In this document: piece by piece, positions 1 to 6,610 of the stretch
Numbering within the stretch: position 1 is the stretch's first letter
How the letters are laid out: every line of letters begins with the position of its first letter
Source of the DNA: an uncultured Actinoplanes sp.
GTDB taxonomy: Bacteria; Actinomycetota; Actinomycetes; Mycobacteriales; Micromonosporaceae
Length of the DNA stretch: 14,195 bases
Direction of reading: 5' to 3'
Assembly: GCA_934667465.1 (NCBI GenBank)
Contig: CAKUMG010000056.1
Location: 1 to 14,195 of the forward strand
Program-made: the position numbers and the translations under genes
Notes under the pieces: model-generated
The model's input: the letters and a program-made list of their open reading frames with translations, nothing else
What the model was told of the DNA's origin: nothing
Databases searched by the model: none

Positions 1-201
1 GGGCGGGCGGCGCTCGGGCTGACCTCCCGCGAGCGCGATGTGCTCGAGCTGCTCTCCGCCGGGCACTCCAACGCCGCCATCGGGCGCCGCCTGCTGATCA
101 CCGAGAAGACGGTGAAGAACCACCTCCACCACGTCTACACCAAGCTGGGCGTCCGCAACCGCATCGAGGCCGCCCGCCGCTTCACCGGTCCGCCGTGCTG
201 A
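1..201 (+). CDS. LuxR-family transcriptional regulator, C-terminal end (partial)
   Basis: This is the last 66 codons of a gene that begins left of the window. Reading frame 1 gives a complete LuxR/NarL (GerE) helix-turn-helix. It opens with LTSRERDVLELLSAGHSN, the usual first helix, and continues with IGRRLLITEKTVKNHLHHVY, the recognition helix with its TVKNHL signature. A KLGV-RNRIEAA segment and a short tail PPC then lead to the stop. LuxR domains bind DNA as dimers, and here the domain ends the protein, as in NarL-type response regulators and LAL/MalT-type activators. The N-terminal receiver or sensor part is outside the window, so the class cannot be decided. The gene converges on the sigma-factor gene, with 88 bases between stops that hold a tandem repeat. 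Confidence 0.9.
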   Translation, partial: GRAALGLTSRERDVLELLSAGHSNAAIGRRLLITEKTVKNHLHHVYTKLGVRNRIEAARRFTGPPC

Positions 202-230
202 GGCCGCCAGACGTGAGATGGACTGATGAA

Positions 231-300
231 GCGGGCCGGCGTGAGGCGGACCGGCGTGAGGCGGGCCGGCGTCATGAGGCGGGCCGGCGTCATGAGGCGG
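231..300. repeat. Four-copy 15/18-bp tandem repeat between convergent genes
   Basis: Units lie at 231-245 and 246-260 (15 bp, gcgggccggcgtgag type) and at 261-278 and 279-296 (18 bp, with an extra cat), followed by a partial unit at 297-300. Unit two has ggacc instead of gggcc. The array covers the last codon and stop of the sigma-factor gene and most of the gap to the LuxR-type stop. Bases 185-194 (ccggtccgcc, end of the LuxR gene) are exactly complementary to 245-254 in unit two. They can pair with the other units through one U-G wobble, so the array may act as a multi-armed terminator. That role is inferred; there is no T-tract. Confidence 0.8.
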
Positions 301-799
301 ATCCCATCCGGGCGCGCACCTTGCGCAGGGCGTAGAACGACCGCGAGCGCACCGTCCCCTCCGGAACGCCCAGCCGCGACGCGATGTCCGCCACCGGAAC
401 GCCGTGCCCGTACATAGACACCAGAGCGTGCCGGTGCTGCTCGGGCAGCCGCCCCAGCGCGTCCCGCAGCACCTGCCGGTCGAGCGCCCGGTCGATCTCG
501 TCCCCGGTCGCCTGCACCCAGGCGCCGAGCTCGGCGTGCACCTCGACCGGCCGGGCCGCCCGCGCTCGCGCGTCGTCGATCGCCACGTTCCGGGCCACGA
601 CGAACAGCCAGCGGCGCAGCGACTCGGCGTCGGCGGGCAGCCCGTCCAGCCGGCGCCACGCCCGCAGCATCGTCTCCTGGAGCAGGTCGTCGGCGTTCTC
701 CGGCCGGCTCCCGGTCAGCCGGATCAGATAGCGGCGCAGCGGCCGGGCGTTCGCCTCGAACAGGGCCCGCATCCGCCGCTCCCGTGCCGCCGCAGTCAT
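290..799 (-). CDS. ECF-type RNA polymerase sigma factor (sigma-70 family)
   Basis: This 169-residue protein has the two-domain layout of extracytoplasmic-function sigma factors. Region 2 spans about residues 13-82, with the core-binding segment NADDLLQETMLRAWRR and the -10-reading segment WLFVVARNVAIDDARAR. Region 4 spans about 110-163, with LGRLPEQHRHAL, a helix-turn-helix IASRLGVPEGTVRSRS and YALRKVR. There is no region 3 and no C-terminal extension. I chose the ATG at 799 because GGAAGGG precedes it by 7 bases; the in-frame ATG at 883 has no ribosome-binding site and would add 28 unrelated residues. An anti-sigma gene usually follows such factors, but the next gene downstream is a convergent LuxR tail. 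The gene follows the FAD oxidoreductase by 96 bases that hold a strong hairpin. Its target promoters cannot be told from sequence. Confidence 0.92.
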   Translation of the reverse strand: MTAAARERRMRALFEANARPLRRYLIRLTGSRPENADDLLQETMLRAWRRLDGLPADAESLRRWLFVVARNVAIDDARARAARPVEVHAELGAWVQATGDEIDRALDRQVLRDALGRLPEQHRHALVSMYGHGVPVADIASRLGVPEGTVRSRSFYALRKVRARMGSAS

Positions 800-807
800 C
801 CCGCCGC

Positions 808-857
808 CCTTCCGCCGCGTCACCGGCTCGGCTCCGAACCGGTGTCGCGGCGGAAGG
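808..857 (-). promoter_or_regulatory. 19-bp hairpin sequestering the sigma-factor ribosome-binding site
   Basis: Arms 808-826 and 839-857 are inverted copies that differ at one of 19 positions, with a 12-base loop at 827-838. In the minus-strand transcript the second arm ends in GGAAGG, the ribosome-binding site of the ATG at 799. Folding would therefore mask it. The same structure also lies just after the stop of the FAD oxidoreductase and could end that transcript, though no U-tract follows. Alternatives are a long palindromic operator or a small dispersed repeat. Confidence 0.75.
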
Positions 858-895
858 TAGCGGCCCGGAAGTCCCAGCCGCATGAAGCGAAAGTC

Positions 896-2275
896 CTACG
901 CGCGCACCAGGTTGTGGTTGACCCGGAACATGTTGGCGGGGTCGTACTTCTCCTTGGCCGCCACGACGCGGTCGTAGAGCTCGGCGCCGTAGACGTCGCG
1001 CAGCTCCGCCGGCGTCCGCCCCTCCTCGGGCGAGACGAAGTTGACCATGCGCCGGGGGTGCGCCCACAGCGTCAGCGCGGCGACAAGCCCGTCGAGGTGG
1101 CGCGCCATCAGCTCCTCCTGGTCGGGCCCGCCCGCGCCGAACGCGAAGAACTGGAACGGCAGGCCGCGGCTGGGCAGCACGTCCGGGGTGGCCGGCTCGC
1201 GGTCCATCGCGCCGCCGAGCAGCCGGACCTCCACGTTGACCAGCGGGCAGTCCGACTCCGGGCCGGTCAGCTCGACGAGCGTGCCGAGGGCGCCGTCGGA
1301 CAGCTCCCGCAGGCCGAGGCTGCGGTCGTAGTACGGCAGGGGCGTGGGCGGGTCGTTATGGATCGTGCCGGAGTCCCCGTACGGGATCTCGGCAACGGTG
1401 TCGAGGACGGTGACCCCGAGCGCGCGCAGCGGTGCCAGCAGCCGCTCACCCTCCTCCGCCGGCCCCACGAACGACCAGCGCACGTGGACCACGAACGCGC
1501 CCCGCAGCGGCGGCGGCATGTCCGGCAGGTGCGGCAGCCGCTGGATGCCGACCGACGTGGTGGCCGCCTCGGGCAGCGTGAGCGCCCAGTCCCGCCAGAC
1601 CGGCAGCACCTCGGCGAGCCGCTCGCCGGCGAACCACAGCCCGCCGCCGTGCACGGTCGCGACCGCGTGCAGCCCGAACTCGATCGCGGTGACCACGCCG
1701 AGGTTGCCGCGCGAGCCGCGCAGCACGCCGAACAGCTCGGGGTTCTCCGTCGCGCTCACGGCCCGCAGCTCGCCGTCCGCGGTGACCAGCTCGATCGAGG
1801 TGATGACGTCGGAGGCGTAGCCGTACGGGCGGCTCAGCACCGGGCTCATCCCGCCGCCCAGCAGATAGCCGACCACGCCCACGCTCGGCGAGGAGCCGTT
1901 CATCGGGGCCAGCCCGTGCGCGGCGGCCGCGGCGACGACCTCGCCCCAGCGCGGCGCGCCGGTGATCCGCGCGGTGGCACGCGCGGGGTCCACGGCGACC
2001 GACGTCATCCGGTCCAGGGTCAGGAGCAATTGCCCCGCAGCCGTACGCGCCTGCAAGTGCCCGCCGCCGCGGACGGCGACCGCCAGCCCGTGCGCGGCGG
2101 CGTGGCGCACGGCCAGCCGCACGTCCGCGGCGGAGCCCGCCCCGACGACGACCGCCGGGGTCAGCGGGGTGTTCAGGTTGAAGGTGGCGCGCTCGGTGTC
2201 GTAGCCGGGTTCACCGGGCAGGAACAGCGGCCCGGTGAGCTGGCCGCGCAGCTCGGTCACGTCGGGGTGGCTCAT
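896..2275 (-). CDS. FAD-linked oxidoreductase, berberine bridge enzyme (BBE/VAO) type
   Basis: This is a complete 459-residue flavoprotein of the vanillyl-alcohol-oxidase/PCMH fold. The N-terminal FAD-binding domain (about 35-210) shows TPAVVVGAGSAADV, then the flavin-attachment motif RGGGH with His73. It continues with PSVGVVGYLLGGG (130-142) and RGSRGNLGVVTAIEF. The C-terminus has the BBE signature YDPANMFRVNHNL, and a substrate domain lies between. Many BBE enzymes attach FAD through both a His and a Cys. Here the second site reads NGSSPSVG with no Cys, so a single His link is predicted. No signal peptide is visible. Such enzymes oxidise alcohols, sugars or natural-product intermediates with O2; the substrate is unknown. 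The ATG at 2275 has GGAAGAG upstream. It may share a transcript with the response regulator 72 bases upstream. Confidence 0.9.
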   Translation of the reverse strand: MSHPDVTELRGQLTGPLFLPGEPGYDTERATFNLNTPLTPAVVVGAGSAADVRLAVRHAAAHGLAVAVRGGGHLQARTAAGQLLLTLDRMTSVAVDPARATARITGAPRWGEVVAAAAAHGLAPMNGSSPSVGVVGYLLGGGMSPVLSRPYGYASDVITSIELVTADGELRAVSATENPELFGVLRGSRGNLGVVTAIEFGLHAVATVHGGGLWFAGERLAEVLPVWRDWALTLPEAATTSVGIQRLPHLPDMPPPLRGAFVVHVRWSFVGPAEEGERLLAPLRALGVTVLDTVAEIPYGDSGTIHNDPPTPLPYYDRSLGLRELSDGALGTLVELTGPESDCPLVNVEVRLLGGAMDREPATPDVLPSRGLPFQFFAFGAGGPDQEELMARHLDGLVAALTLWAHPRRMVNFVSPEEGRTPAELRDVYGAELYDRVVAAKEKYDPANMFRVNHNLVRA

Positions 2276-2290
2276 GAGTGCTCTTCCGTT

Positions 2291-2310
2291 CGGGGTGTCG
2301 GTGCACCCCG
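2291..2310 (-). other. Small hairpin between response regulator and FAD oxidoreductase
   Basis: cggggtg (2291-2297) and caccccg (2304-2310) form a perfect 7-bp stem with a 6-base loop. It lies between the response-regulator stop (2348) and the FAD oxidoreductase start (2275). No T-run follows, so a weak terminator or mRNA-processing structure is only a possibility. Nothing else stands out in this 72-base gap. Confidence 0.4.
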
Positions 2311-2347
2311 GACGACGGGCCGGGCCGGCGCGACGTTCACGAGAATT

Positions 2348-3004
2348 TCAGCCGCGCGGCTGCACCACGCCCGCGTCGTAGGCGATCACGATCGCGGCCG
2401 CACGGTCGCGGGCGCCCAGCTTGCTGAACACGGCGCCCACGTGCGTCTTGACCGTGGTCTCCGCGAGGAACAGGCCGTCGGCGATCTCGCGGTTGGAGGC
2501 GCCCCGGGCCATCAGCCGCAGCACCTCCAGTTCCCGGTCGGTCAGGGTGGCGACGCGGGTGTTCCCGCCGCCCGCGGCCGGGCGGCTCTGCTTGCGGAAC
2601 GTCTCCAGCATCGGGCCGAGCAGCGTACCGTCGATCCAGGTGCCGCCGGCCGCCACGGTCCGTACCGCCTCGATGAGGTTCTCCGGGGTGGCGGACTTGA
2701 GCTCGAAGCCCGCCGCGCCGGCGTCCACAGCGGACCAGAGCACGTCCTCCTCGCCGAACGTGGTCAGCACGCAGACCGGCGGCCCGCCCGCGGCGCGTAC
2801 CCGGCGGGTGGCCTCCACGCCCGAGACGCCGGGCATCTTGACGTCCATGCAGATCACATCGGGCTCGTGCTCGGCGACCGCCGCCACGACCTGGTCGCCG
2901 TCGCCGCATTCGCCGACCACCTGCATGTCCGGCTGGCTGCGCAGGATCAGGCCGAGCCCGGCCCGCACCATCGGCTGGTCGTCCACCAGCAGCACGCGGA
3001 TCAT
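2348..3004 (-). CDS. NarL/FixJ-family response regulator
   Basis: This 218-residue two-domain regulator has a receiver domain at about 1-118. It shows the acidic pair Asp8/Asp9, the phosphorylated Asp54 in CMDVKMPG, Thr81/Thr82 and Lys103. A linker rich in Gly and Ala (141-149) leads to a LuxR-type helix-turn-helix (about 152-212). That domain contains LTDRELEVLRLMARGASNREIA and AETTVKTHVGAVFSKLGARDR. All key phosphorylation residues are present, so it should be activated by phosphotransfer from the kinase encoded just upstream. The ATG at 3004 is preceded by CGGAG at good spacing. The upstream 41 bases are a duplicated copy of its own start region. Target genes are unknown; the MMPL exporter upstream and the FAD oxidoreductase downstream are the nearest candidates. 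Confidence 0.95.
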   Translation of the reverse strand: MIRVLLVDDQPMVRAGLGLILRSQPDMQVVGECGDGDQVVAAVAEHEPDVICMDVKMPGVSGVEATRRVRAAGGPPVCVLTTFGEEDVLWSAVDAGAAGFELKSATPENLIEAVRTVAAGGTWIDGTLLGPMLETFRKQSRPAAGGGNTRVATLTDRELEVLRLMARGASNREIADGLFLAETTVKTHVGAVFSKLGARDRAAAIVIAYDAGVVQPRG

Positions 3005-3051
3005 GACGCCGCTCCGGCACGGGAGGCCGGCAGCACGCGGATCACGACGCC
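2990..3051 (-). repeat. 41-bp-period duplication of the response-regulator start region, creating a mini-ORF
   Basis: Bases 2990-3010 and 3031-3051 match at 20 of 21 positions, the difference turning the response regulator's ATG into GTG. On the minus strand the GTG (3045-3043) overlaps the kinase stop as GTGA. It opens a 14-codon frame whose first five residues (M/V-I-R-V-L) equal the start of the regulator. That frame ends in a TGA (3003-3001) overlapping the regulator's ATG as ATGA. The mini-ORF therefore links kinase and regulator by two four-base stop/start overlaps. Confidence 0.8.
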
Positions 3052-4172
3052 ACCCCCGCGAGGCGGCGGGGCAGGGTCACGTCGACGATCCAGCTCCCGG
3101 CGGAGGCACCGGCCCGGAACACGCCGTCGATGGCGCCCACCCGGTGCTCGAGCCCGGTCAGTCCCAGGCCGCCCGAGCCGGCCGCGGCGGTGCCGAGGGG
3201 GTTCTCGACGCGGAGCGCGACCTGCGCGGGCCCGACGTCGATGCGGACGGACGCTTCGCGCGTACGGGAATGTTTGGCGGCATTTGTCAGCGACTCGCGC
3301 AGGACGTCACCGAGCACTATCCGGGGCGCCGCCGAGACGTTGTCGAGCGGGCCGTCCACGACGAAGTCGATCCGCATGCCCGCGTCCCGGTAGCTCGCGA
3401 CCAGGCCTTCCAGGTCGGCCGCCTCGCTCGCCGCCGGCGCGGGCGAGCCGCGGTGCATCAGCATCAGGGCCTGGCGCAGCTCGTCCATGCCCCGGCGGCC
3501 CACCGCCTCGGCGTCGCGCAGGGCATCGGCGGCGGCCTCGGGAGAGGAGTTCAGGATCATGCGGGCTCCGGAGAGGTGCAGCAGGACCACGCTGAAGCTG
3601 TGGCCGACCAGGTCGTGCAGGTCACGGGCCATGCGCTGGCGGTCCTCGGCGACAGCGGCCTCGGCCAGCCGGGTCCGGGTGCGCTCGAGCTCGGCGATCA
3701 GCACCCACTGCCGGCGGACGACGTGGCCGAACGCGACGCCGACGAGCAGGCCGCCGAACCAGAGCCAGGCGCCGATCCGCCGGTGCCAGTCGCTGGCCTC
3801 GAACAGCAGCGGGAAGAACGGCGCCGCCACGGTGAGGCCGATCGCCACGGTGTCGAGCCGGCCGCGGCGGCCCGCGACGACCACCGCCAGCGCGATCGTC
3901 ACGATCAGGTAGGACGTCTGGGTGACCCGGAACGCCTCGCCGACGACAGTGGGGGCGGTGACCCAGGCCAGCAGCAGCCAGCCGGGCATCGCCGGCCAGC
4001 AGGCCCGCACGACCAGCGCGGGGAAGACGACGAGCGCCGGGATCCAGCCCCACGACTCGGCGTAGACGACGGTGAGCACGCCGGCGCCGATGCCGAGCGC
4101 GGCGGCCGCCGCGGCGAACTGGTCGCGGCTGCGCAGGGGTGAGGGCATGCGTGCAATATAGGGCAGCTTCAC
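3042..4172 (-). CDS. Sensor histidine kinase (HisKA_3 / NarL partner type)
   Basis: This 376-residue membrane kinase has an N-terminal region (about 20-155) with several hydrophobic helices and little extracellular loop. Such a sensor may detect membrane or intramembrane signals. A short coiled linker (158-175) leads to the HisKA_3 dimerisation domain with the phospho-accepting His186 in RDLHDLVGHS. The catalytic ATPase domain (about 285-370) shows an N-box Asn297 in ESLTNAAKHS and a G-box SGGLGLTGLEHR. A separate D-box is not obvious, as is common in this class. The GTG at 4172 has GGAGG seven bases upstream. An internal ATG at 4148 has a perfectly spaced -10 hexamer for leaderless expression, so two N-termini are possible. 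The response regulator follows after 37 bases and is the likely partner. Confidence 0.93.
   Translation of the reverse strand: MKLPYIARMPSPLRSRDQFAAAAAALGIGAGVLTVVYAESWGWIPALVVFPALVVRACWPAMPGWLLLAWVTAPTVVGEAFRVTQTSYLIVTIALAVVVAGRRGRLDTVAIGLTVAAPFFPLLFEASDWHRRIGAWLWFGGLLVGVAFGHVVRRQWVLIAELERTRTRLAEAAVAEDRQRMARDLHDLVGHSFSVVLLHLSGARMILNSSPEAAADALRDAEAVGRRGMDELRQALMLMHRGSPAPAASEAADLEGLVASYRDAGMRIDFVVDGPLDNVSAAPRIVLGDVLRESLTNAAKHSRTREASVRIDVGPAQVALRVENPLGTAAAGSGGLGLTGLEHRVGAIDGVFRAGASAGSWIVDVTLPRRLAGVAS
4155..4160 (-). promoter_or_regulatory. TATATT -10 hexamer positioned for a leaderless kinase transcript
   Basis: On the minus strand TATATT (4160-4155) is followed by six bases and the ATG at 4148-4146, which places the expected transcription start on the A of that ATG. 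It is one of the very few AT-rich hexamers in this GC-rich stretch and fits the actinobacterial TANNNT consensus. No good -35 is visible. Confidence 0.5.
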
Positions 4173-4203
4173 CAGGGGGCCTCCGCTGTTCGCAGACGGG
4201 GTG

Positions 4204-4233
4204 CGGCGCCGCCCCTGGTGCGGGGCGGCGCCG
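4204..4233 (-). terminator. Stem-loop downstream of the MMPL exporter
   Basis: cggcgccgcccc (4204-4215) and ggggcggcgccg (4222-4233) form a perfect 12-bp stem with a 6-base loop, 11 bases after the MMPL stop. There is no T-run, as is usual for GC-rich actinobacterial terminators. Part of the stem and loop (4212-4220) can instead pair with 4170-4178, which contains the GTG start of the kinase. The two structures exclude each other. Confidence 0.6.
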
Positions 4234-4244
4234 GCGTGGCAGGG

Positions 4245-6461
4245 TCAGGCGACGGGTTCCGGCTCGCGGACCGTGCGCTCGGGCGTGCTGGAGAGGGTGC
4301 CGCCGGACTCGTCGAGCCCGGCCTTCTCGTGCAGCCGGCGGGCCCAGGCCGGCGCCCACCAGTTGGCCTTGCCGGCCATCTTCATCAGCGCGGGCACCAG
4401 CGTCGCCCGGACCAGGAACGCGTCGATCAGCACGGCGAGCCCGAGGCCCAGGCCGAACATCTTCATGAACGTGACCCCGGCGGTGGCGAACGCGAAGAAC
4501 GTGATCGACAGGACCAGCGCGGCGGCGGTGACGATCGGGCCGGTGCGGGCGATGCCGTCGACGATCGCGGCGCGGTTGTCGCCCGTACGGTCGTACTCCT
4601 CCTTCATCCGCGCCAGCAGGAACACCTCGTAGTCCATCGAGAGGCCGAACGCGACGGCGAACATCAGCAGCGGCATCGAGACGTCGGTGAGCCCGGTCGA
4701 GGTGAAGTCGAGCACCCCGGAGAGATTCCCGTCCTGGAAGATCCAGACCATGATGCCCAGCATCGCGGTCAGGTTGAGCGTGTTGAGCAGGATCGCCTTG
4801 AGCGGCACCAGGAAGCTGCCGAACATCAGGAAGAGCAGGACGAACGTCGCCAGCGCGATCCACAGCGCGGCCCACGGCGCGACCGACAGGATGCCCGCCT
4901 TGGTGTCCACGAGCTCAGCGGTGCTGCCGCCGACCAGCGCGTCGAAGGGCGCCTCGATCGCCCGCAGGTCGTGCACCACGTCCTCGGCCTCGCCAGAGAT
5001 CGGCTGCACCGCCGGGACCACCTCGAGCCACTCGCCGGCATCCGCGGCGTACCGGTCGGACTCGGGGGTAGGTGCGGCCGTGCGCTGCCCGCCGGCCCAG
5101 GTGCCGTACCGGCTGGTGACCTCGGTGACGTTGCCGACCCGGGACGCCGCGGCGGCGTACGTCTCGATGTCGGTCTGGTTCCTGGTGCCGGTGATCACGA
5201 TGGGCAGGGCGTCGTAGCCGAAGTCGCGCTGCGCGGCCTCGGTGGCCTGGCGTGCCGCGACGTCGGCGGGCAGGACCCGGGCGTCGGGGTTGCCGAACTT
5301 GGTGCCGAGCACGGGGGCGGAGAGCAGCAGCAGGAGCGCGACAGCGGCGCCGGTGACCAGGCCGGGGCGGCGCAGTACACCGTTGGCGATCGCCGCCCAG
5401 CGGCGCGAGCCGCCCTCGGCGTCGCGGCGCAGGCCGGGCAGGCGCCACGCGTTGACCCGGTGGCCCAGCAGCGCCAGGACCGCGGGCAGGATGATCACCG
5501 AGGCGAGGACCGCGACGAGCACCACGCCGACACCGGCATAGGCGAACGAGCGCAGGAAGAACATCGGGAACGCGATAAGCGACAGCAGCGCCACCGCGAC
5601 GGTCACGCCGGAGAAGACGACCGTACGGCCGGCGGACTCGACAGTGCGGATGGTGGCCAGGCCCGGGTCGTGGCCCGCCCGCAACTCCTCGCGGAACCGG
5701 GAGACGATCAGCAGCGAATAGTCGATCGCCAGGCCGATACCGAGCGCCGTGACCAGGTTGACGGAGAACACCGACACGTCCGTGAACTGCGCGAACGCCC
5801 ACAGCACGAAGAAGGCTCCGAGGACGGCGGCAGCACCGACGAGCAGCGGGAGCAGCGCGGCCACGACACCGCGGAACACGACCAGGAGCAGCAGCAGCGT
5901 CAGGGGGATCGCGATCAGCTCGGCGCGGATCAGGTCCTCCTCGAGGGTGTGCCCGAGTGCGGCGTCAACCGCCGCGGACCCGCCGACCTGCACGGTGACC
6001 GCACCCCGGTCGCCTTCGAGACTGTCCTGTACGCGGGCGACGGTGGCCTCCACGTCGGCCTCCGAGCCGCCGGCCCGCGCCATCACCAGCGCCGACCCGC
6101 CGCTCTCCGACCGCAGCGGCGGGGGTGACCCGAGCAGCCAGTAGGAGGTGACCTCGTCGACGCCCGCCGTCGCGGTCAGCTCGTCGGAGAGTGCCCGGCC
6201 CGCGGCCGCCGCGTCCGGGGCGTCGACATCGCCGCCCCTCGCGGTGACGACGAGCAGGAGGTTGGGCGAGCCGGCGCCGAGCTCCTCCTCCAGGATCACC
6301 CGGGCCCGGGCCGAGTCCGACGACGGGTCGTCGAAGCCGCCGTTCTTGAGGGCCGTGAAGGCGCCGGTGCCGAGGATCGCGGTCAGCACGACCACGGCCA
6401 GCGACACGAACAGGGTCAGTTTGGTGCGCCGGACGACGAGTCTGCCGAGGGCGGTGAACAT
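4245..6461 (-). CDS. MMPL-family (RND superfamily) transporter
   Basis: This complete 738-residue exporter has the twofold RND layout. The first half has one helix (about 14-36), a large extracytoplasmic domain (about 40-178) and five helices (about 180-350). The second half repeats this, with an extracytoplasmic domain from roughly 395 to 530 and helices to about 700. The proton-relay pairs seen in MmpL proteins are present as Asp247-Tyr248 (GLAIDYSLL) and Asp610-Tyr611 (GLSMDYEVF). The hydrophilic tail ends in PEPVA. Family members export lipids, siderophores or antibiotics using the proton gradient; the cargo here is unknown. GAAGGAG precedes the ATG at 6461. The P450 lies upstream and the two-component genes downstream on the same strand, so a role in efflux of a P450-modified product is possible but inferred. 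Confidence 0.95.
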   Translation of the reverse strand: MFTALGRLVVRRTKLTLFVSLAVVVLTAILGTGAFTALKNGGFDDPSSDSARARVILEEELGAGSPNLLLVVTARGGDVDAPDAAAAGRALSDELTATAGVDEVTSYWLLGSPPPLRSESGGSALVMARAGGSEADVEATVARVQDSLEGDRGAVTVQVGGSAAVDAALGHTLEEDLIRAELIAIPLTLLLLLVVFRGVVAALLPLLVGAAAVLGAFFVLWAFAQFTDVSVFSVNLVTALGIGLAIDYSLLIVSRFREELRAGHDPGLATIRTVESAGRTVVFSGVTVAVALLSLIAFPMFFLRSFAYAGVGVVLVAVLASVIILPAVLALLGHRVNAWRLPGLRRDAEGGSRRWAAIANGVLRRPGLVTGAAVALLLLLSAPVLGTKFGNPDARVLPADVAARQATEAAQRDFGYDALPIVITGTRNQTDIETYAAAASRVGNVTEVTSRYGTWAGGQRTAAPTPESDRYAADAGEWLEVVPAVQPISGEAEDVVHDLRAIEAPFDALVGGSTAELVDTKAGILSVAPWAALWIALATFVLLFLMFGSFLVPLKAILLNTLNLTAMLGIMVWIFQDGNLSGVLDFTSTGLTDVSMPLLMFAVAFGLSMDYEVFLLARMKEEYDRTGDNRAAIVDGIARTGPIVTAAALVLSITFFAFATAGVTFMKMFGLGLGLAVLIDAFLVRATLVPALMKMAGKANWWAPAWARRLHEKAGLDESGGTLSSTPERTVREPEPVA

Positions 6462-6476
6462 GATTTCGCTCCTTCA

Positions 6477-6514
6477 GGCCCGGGCGCTCCGGGCCGTACA
6501 GGGCACAATCCTGT
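6477..6514 (-). promoter_or_regulatory. Leader hairpin and adjacent palindrome upstream of the MMPL gene
   Basis: ggcccgg (6477-6483) pairs with ccgggcc (6489-6495) around a 5-base loop, just ahead of the MMPL ribosome-binding site. Next to it acagg (6498-6502) and cctgt (6510-6514) form a 5-7-5 inverted repeat in an AT-richer patch that could be an operator. A promoter for the exporter may lie in this 131-base gap, but I see no convincing -35/-10 pair. Confidence 0.4.
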
Positions 6515-6586
6515 CCGCGGCGGGCCGCGAAATCGTCGGAGCACGGTGCCGTTGCGACCCCTCCCCCGGGCCCAGCCGGCCGGCGC

Positions 6587-6610
6587 CGTCTCCTACTGGG
6601 GTAGGAGACG
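6587..6610 (-). terminator. Perfect 10-bp hairpin spanning the P450 stop codon
   Basis: cgtctcctac (6587-6596) and gtaggagacg (6601-6610) are perfect inverted copies around a 4-base loop. The P450 TAG stop (6595-6593) lies within the stem. On the minus-strand transcript this is a compact stem-loop right at the gene end, without a U-tract. It may end or stabilise the P450 mRNA. Confidence 0.6.

Noticed and set aside
800..883. Upstream ATG at 883 as the sigma-factor start
   Set aside because: It has no ribosome-binding site, and the added 28 residues are encoded by the hairpin; ATG 799 has a site and matches usual ECF length.
404..3595. A 1063-codon plus-strand open frame, plus other long frames at 4218-6128, 10960-12927 and 11699-14131
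   Set aside because: They lie opposite or out of frame with clear conserved genes (sigma factor, FAD oxidase, MMPL, RCC1, ManD), are very rich in Arg, His, Ala and Gly, and show no domain. They are by-products of high GC at third codon positions.
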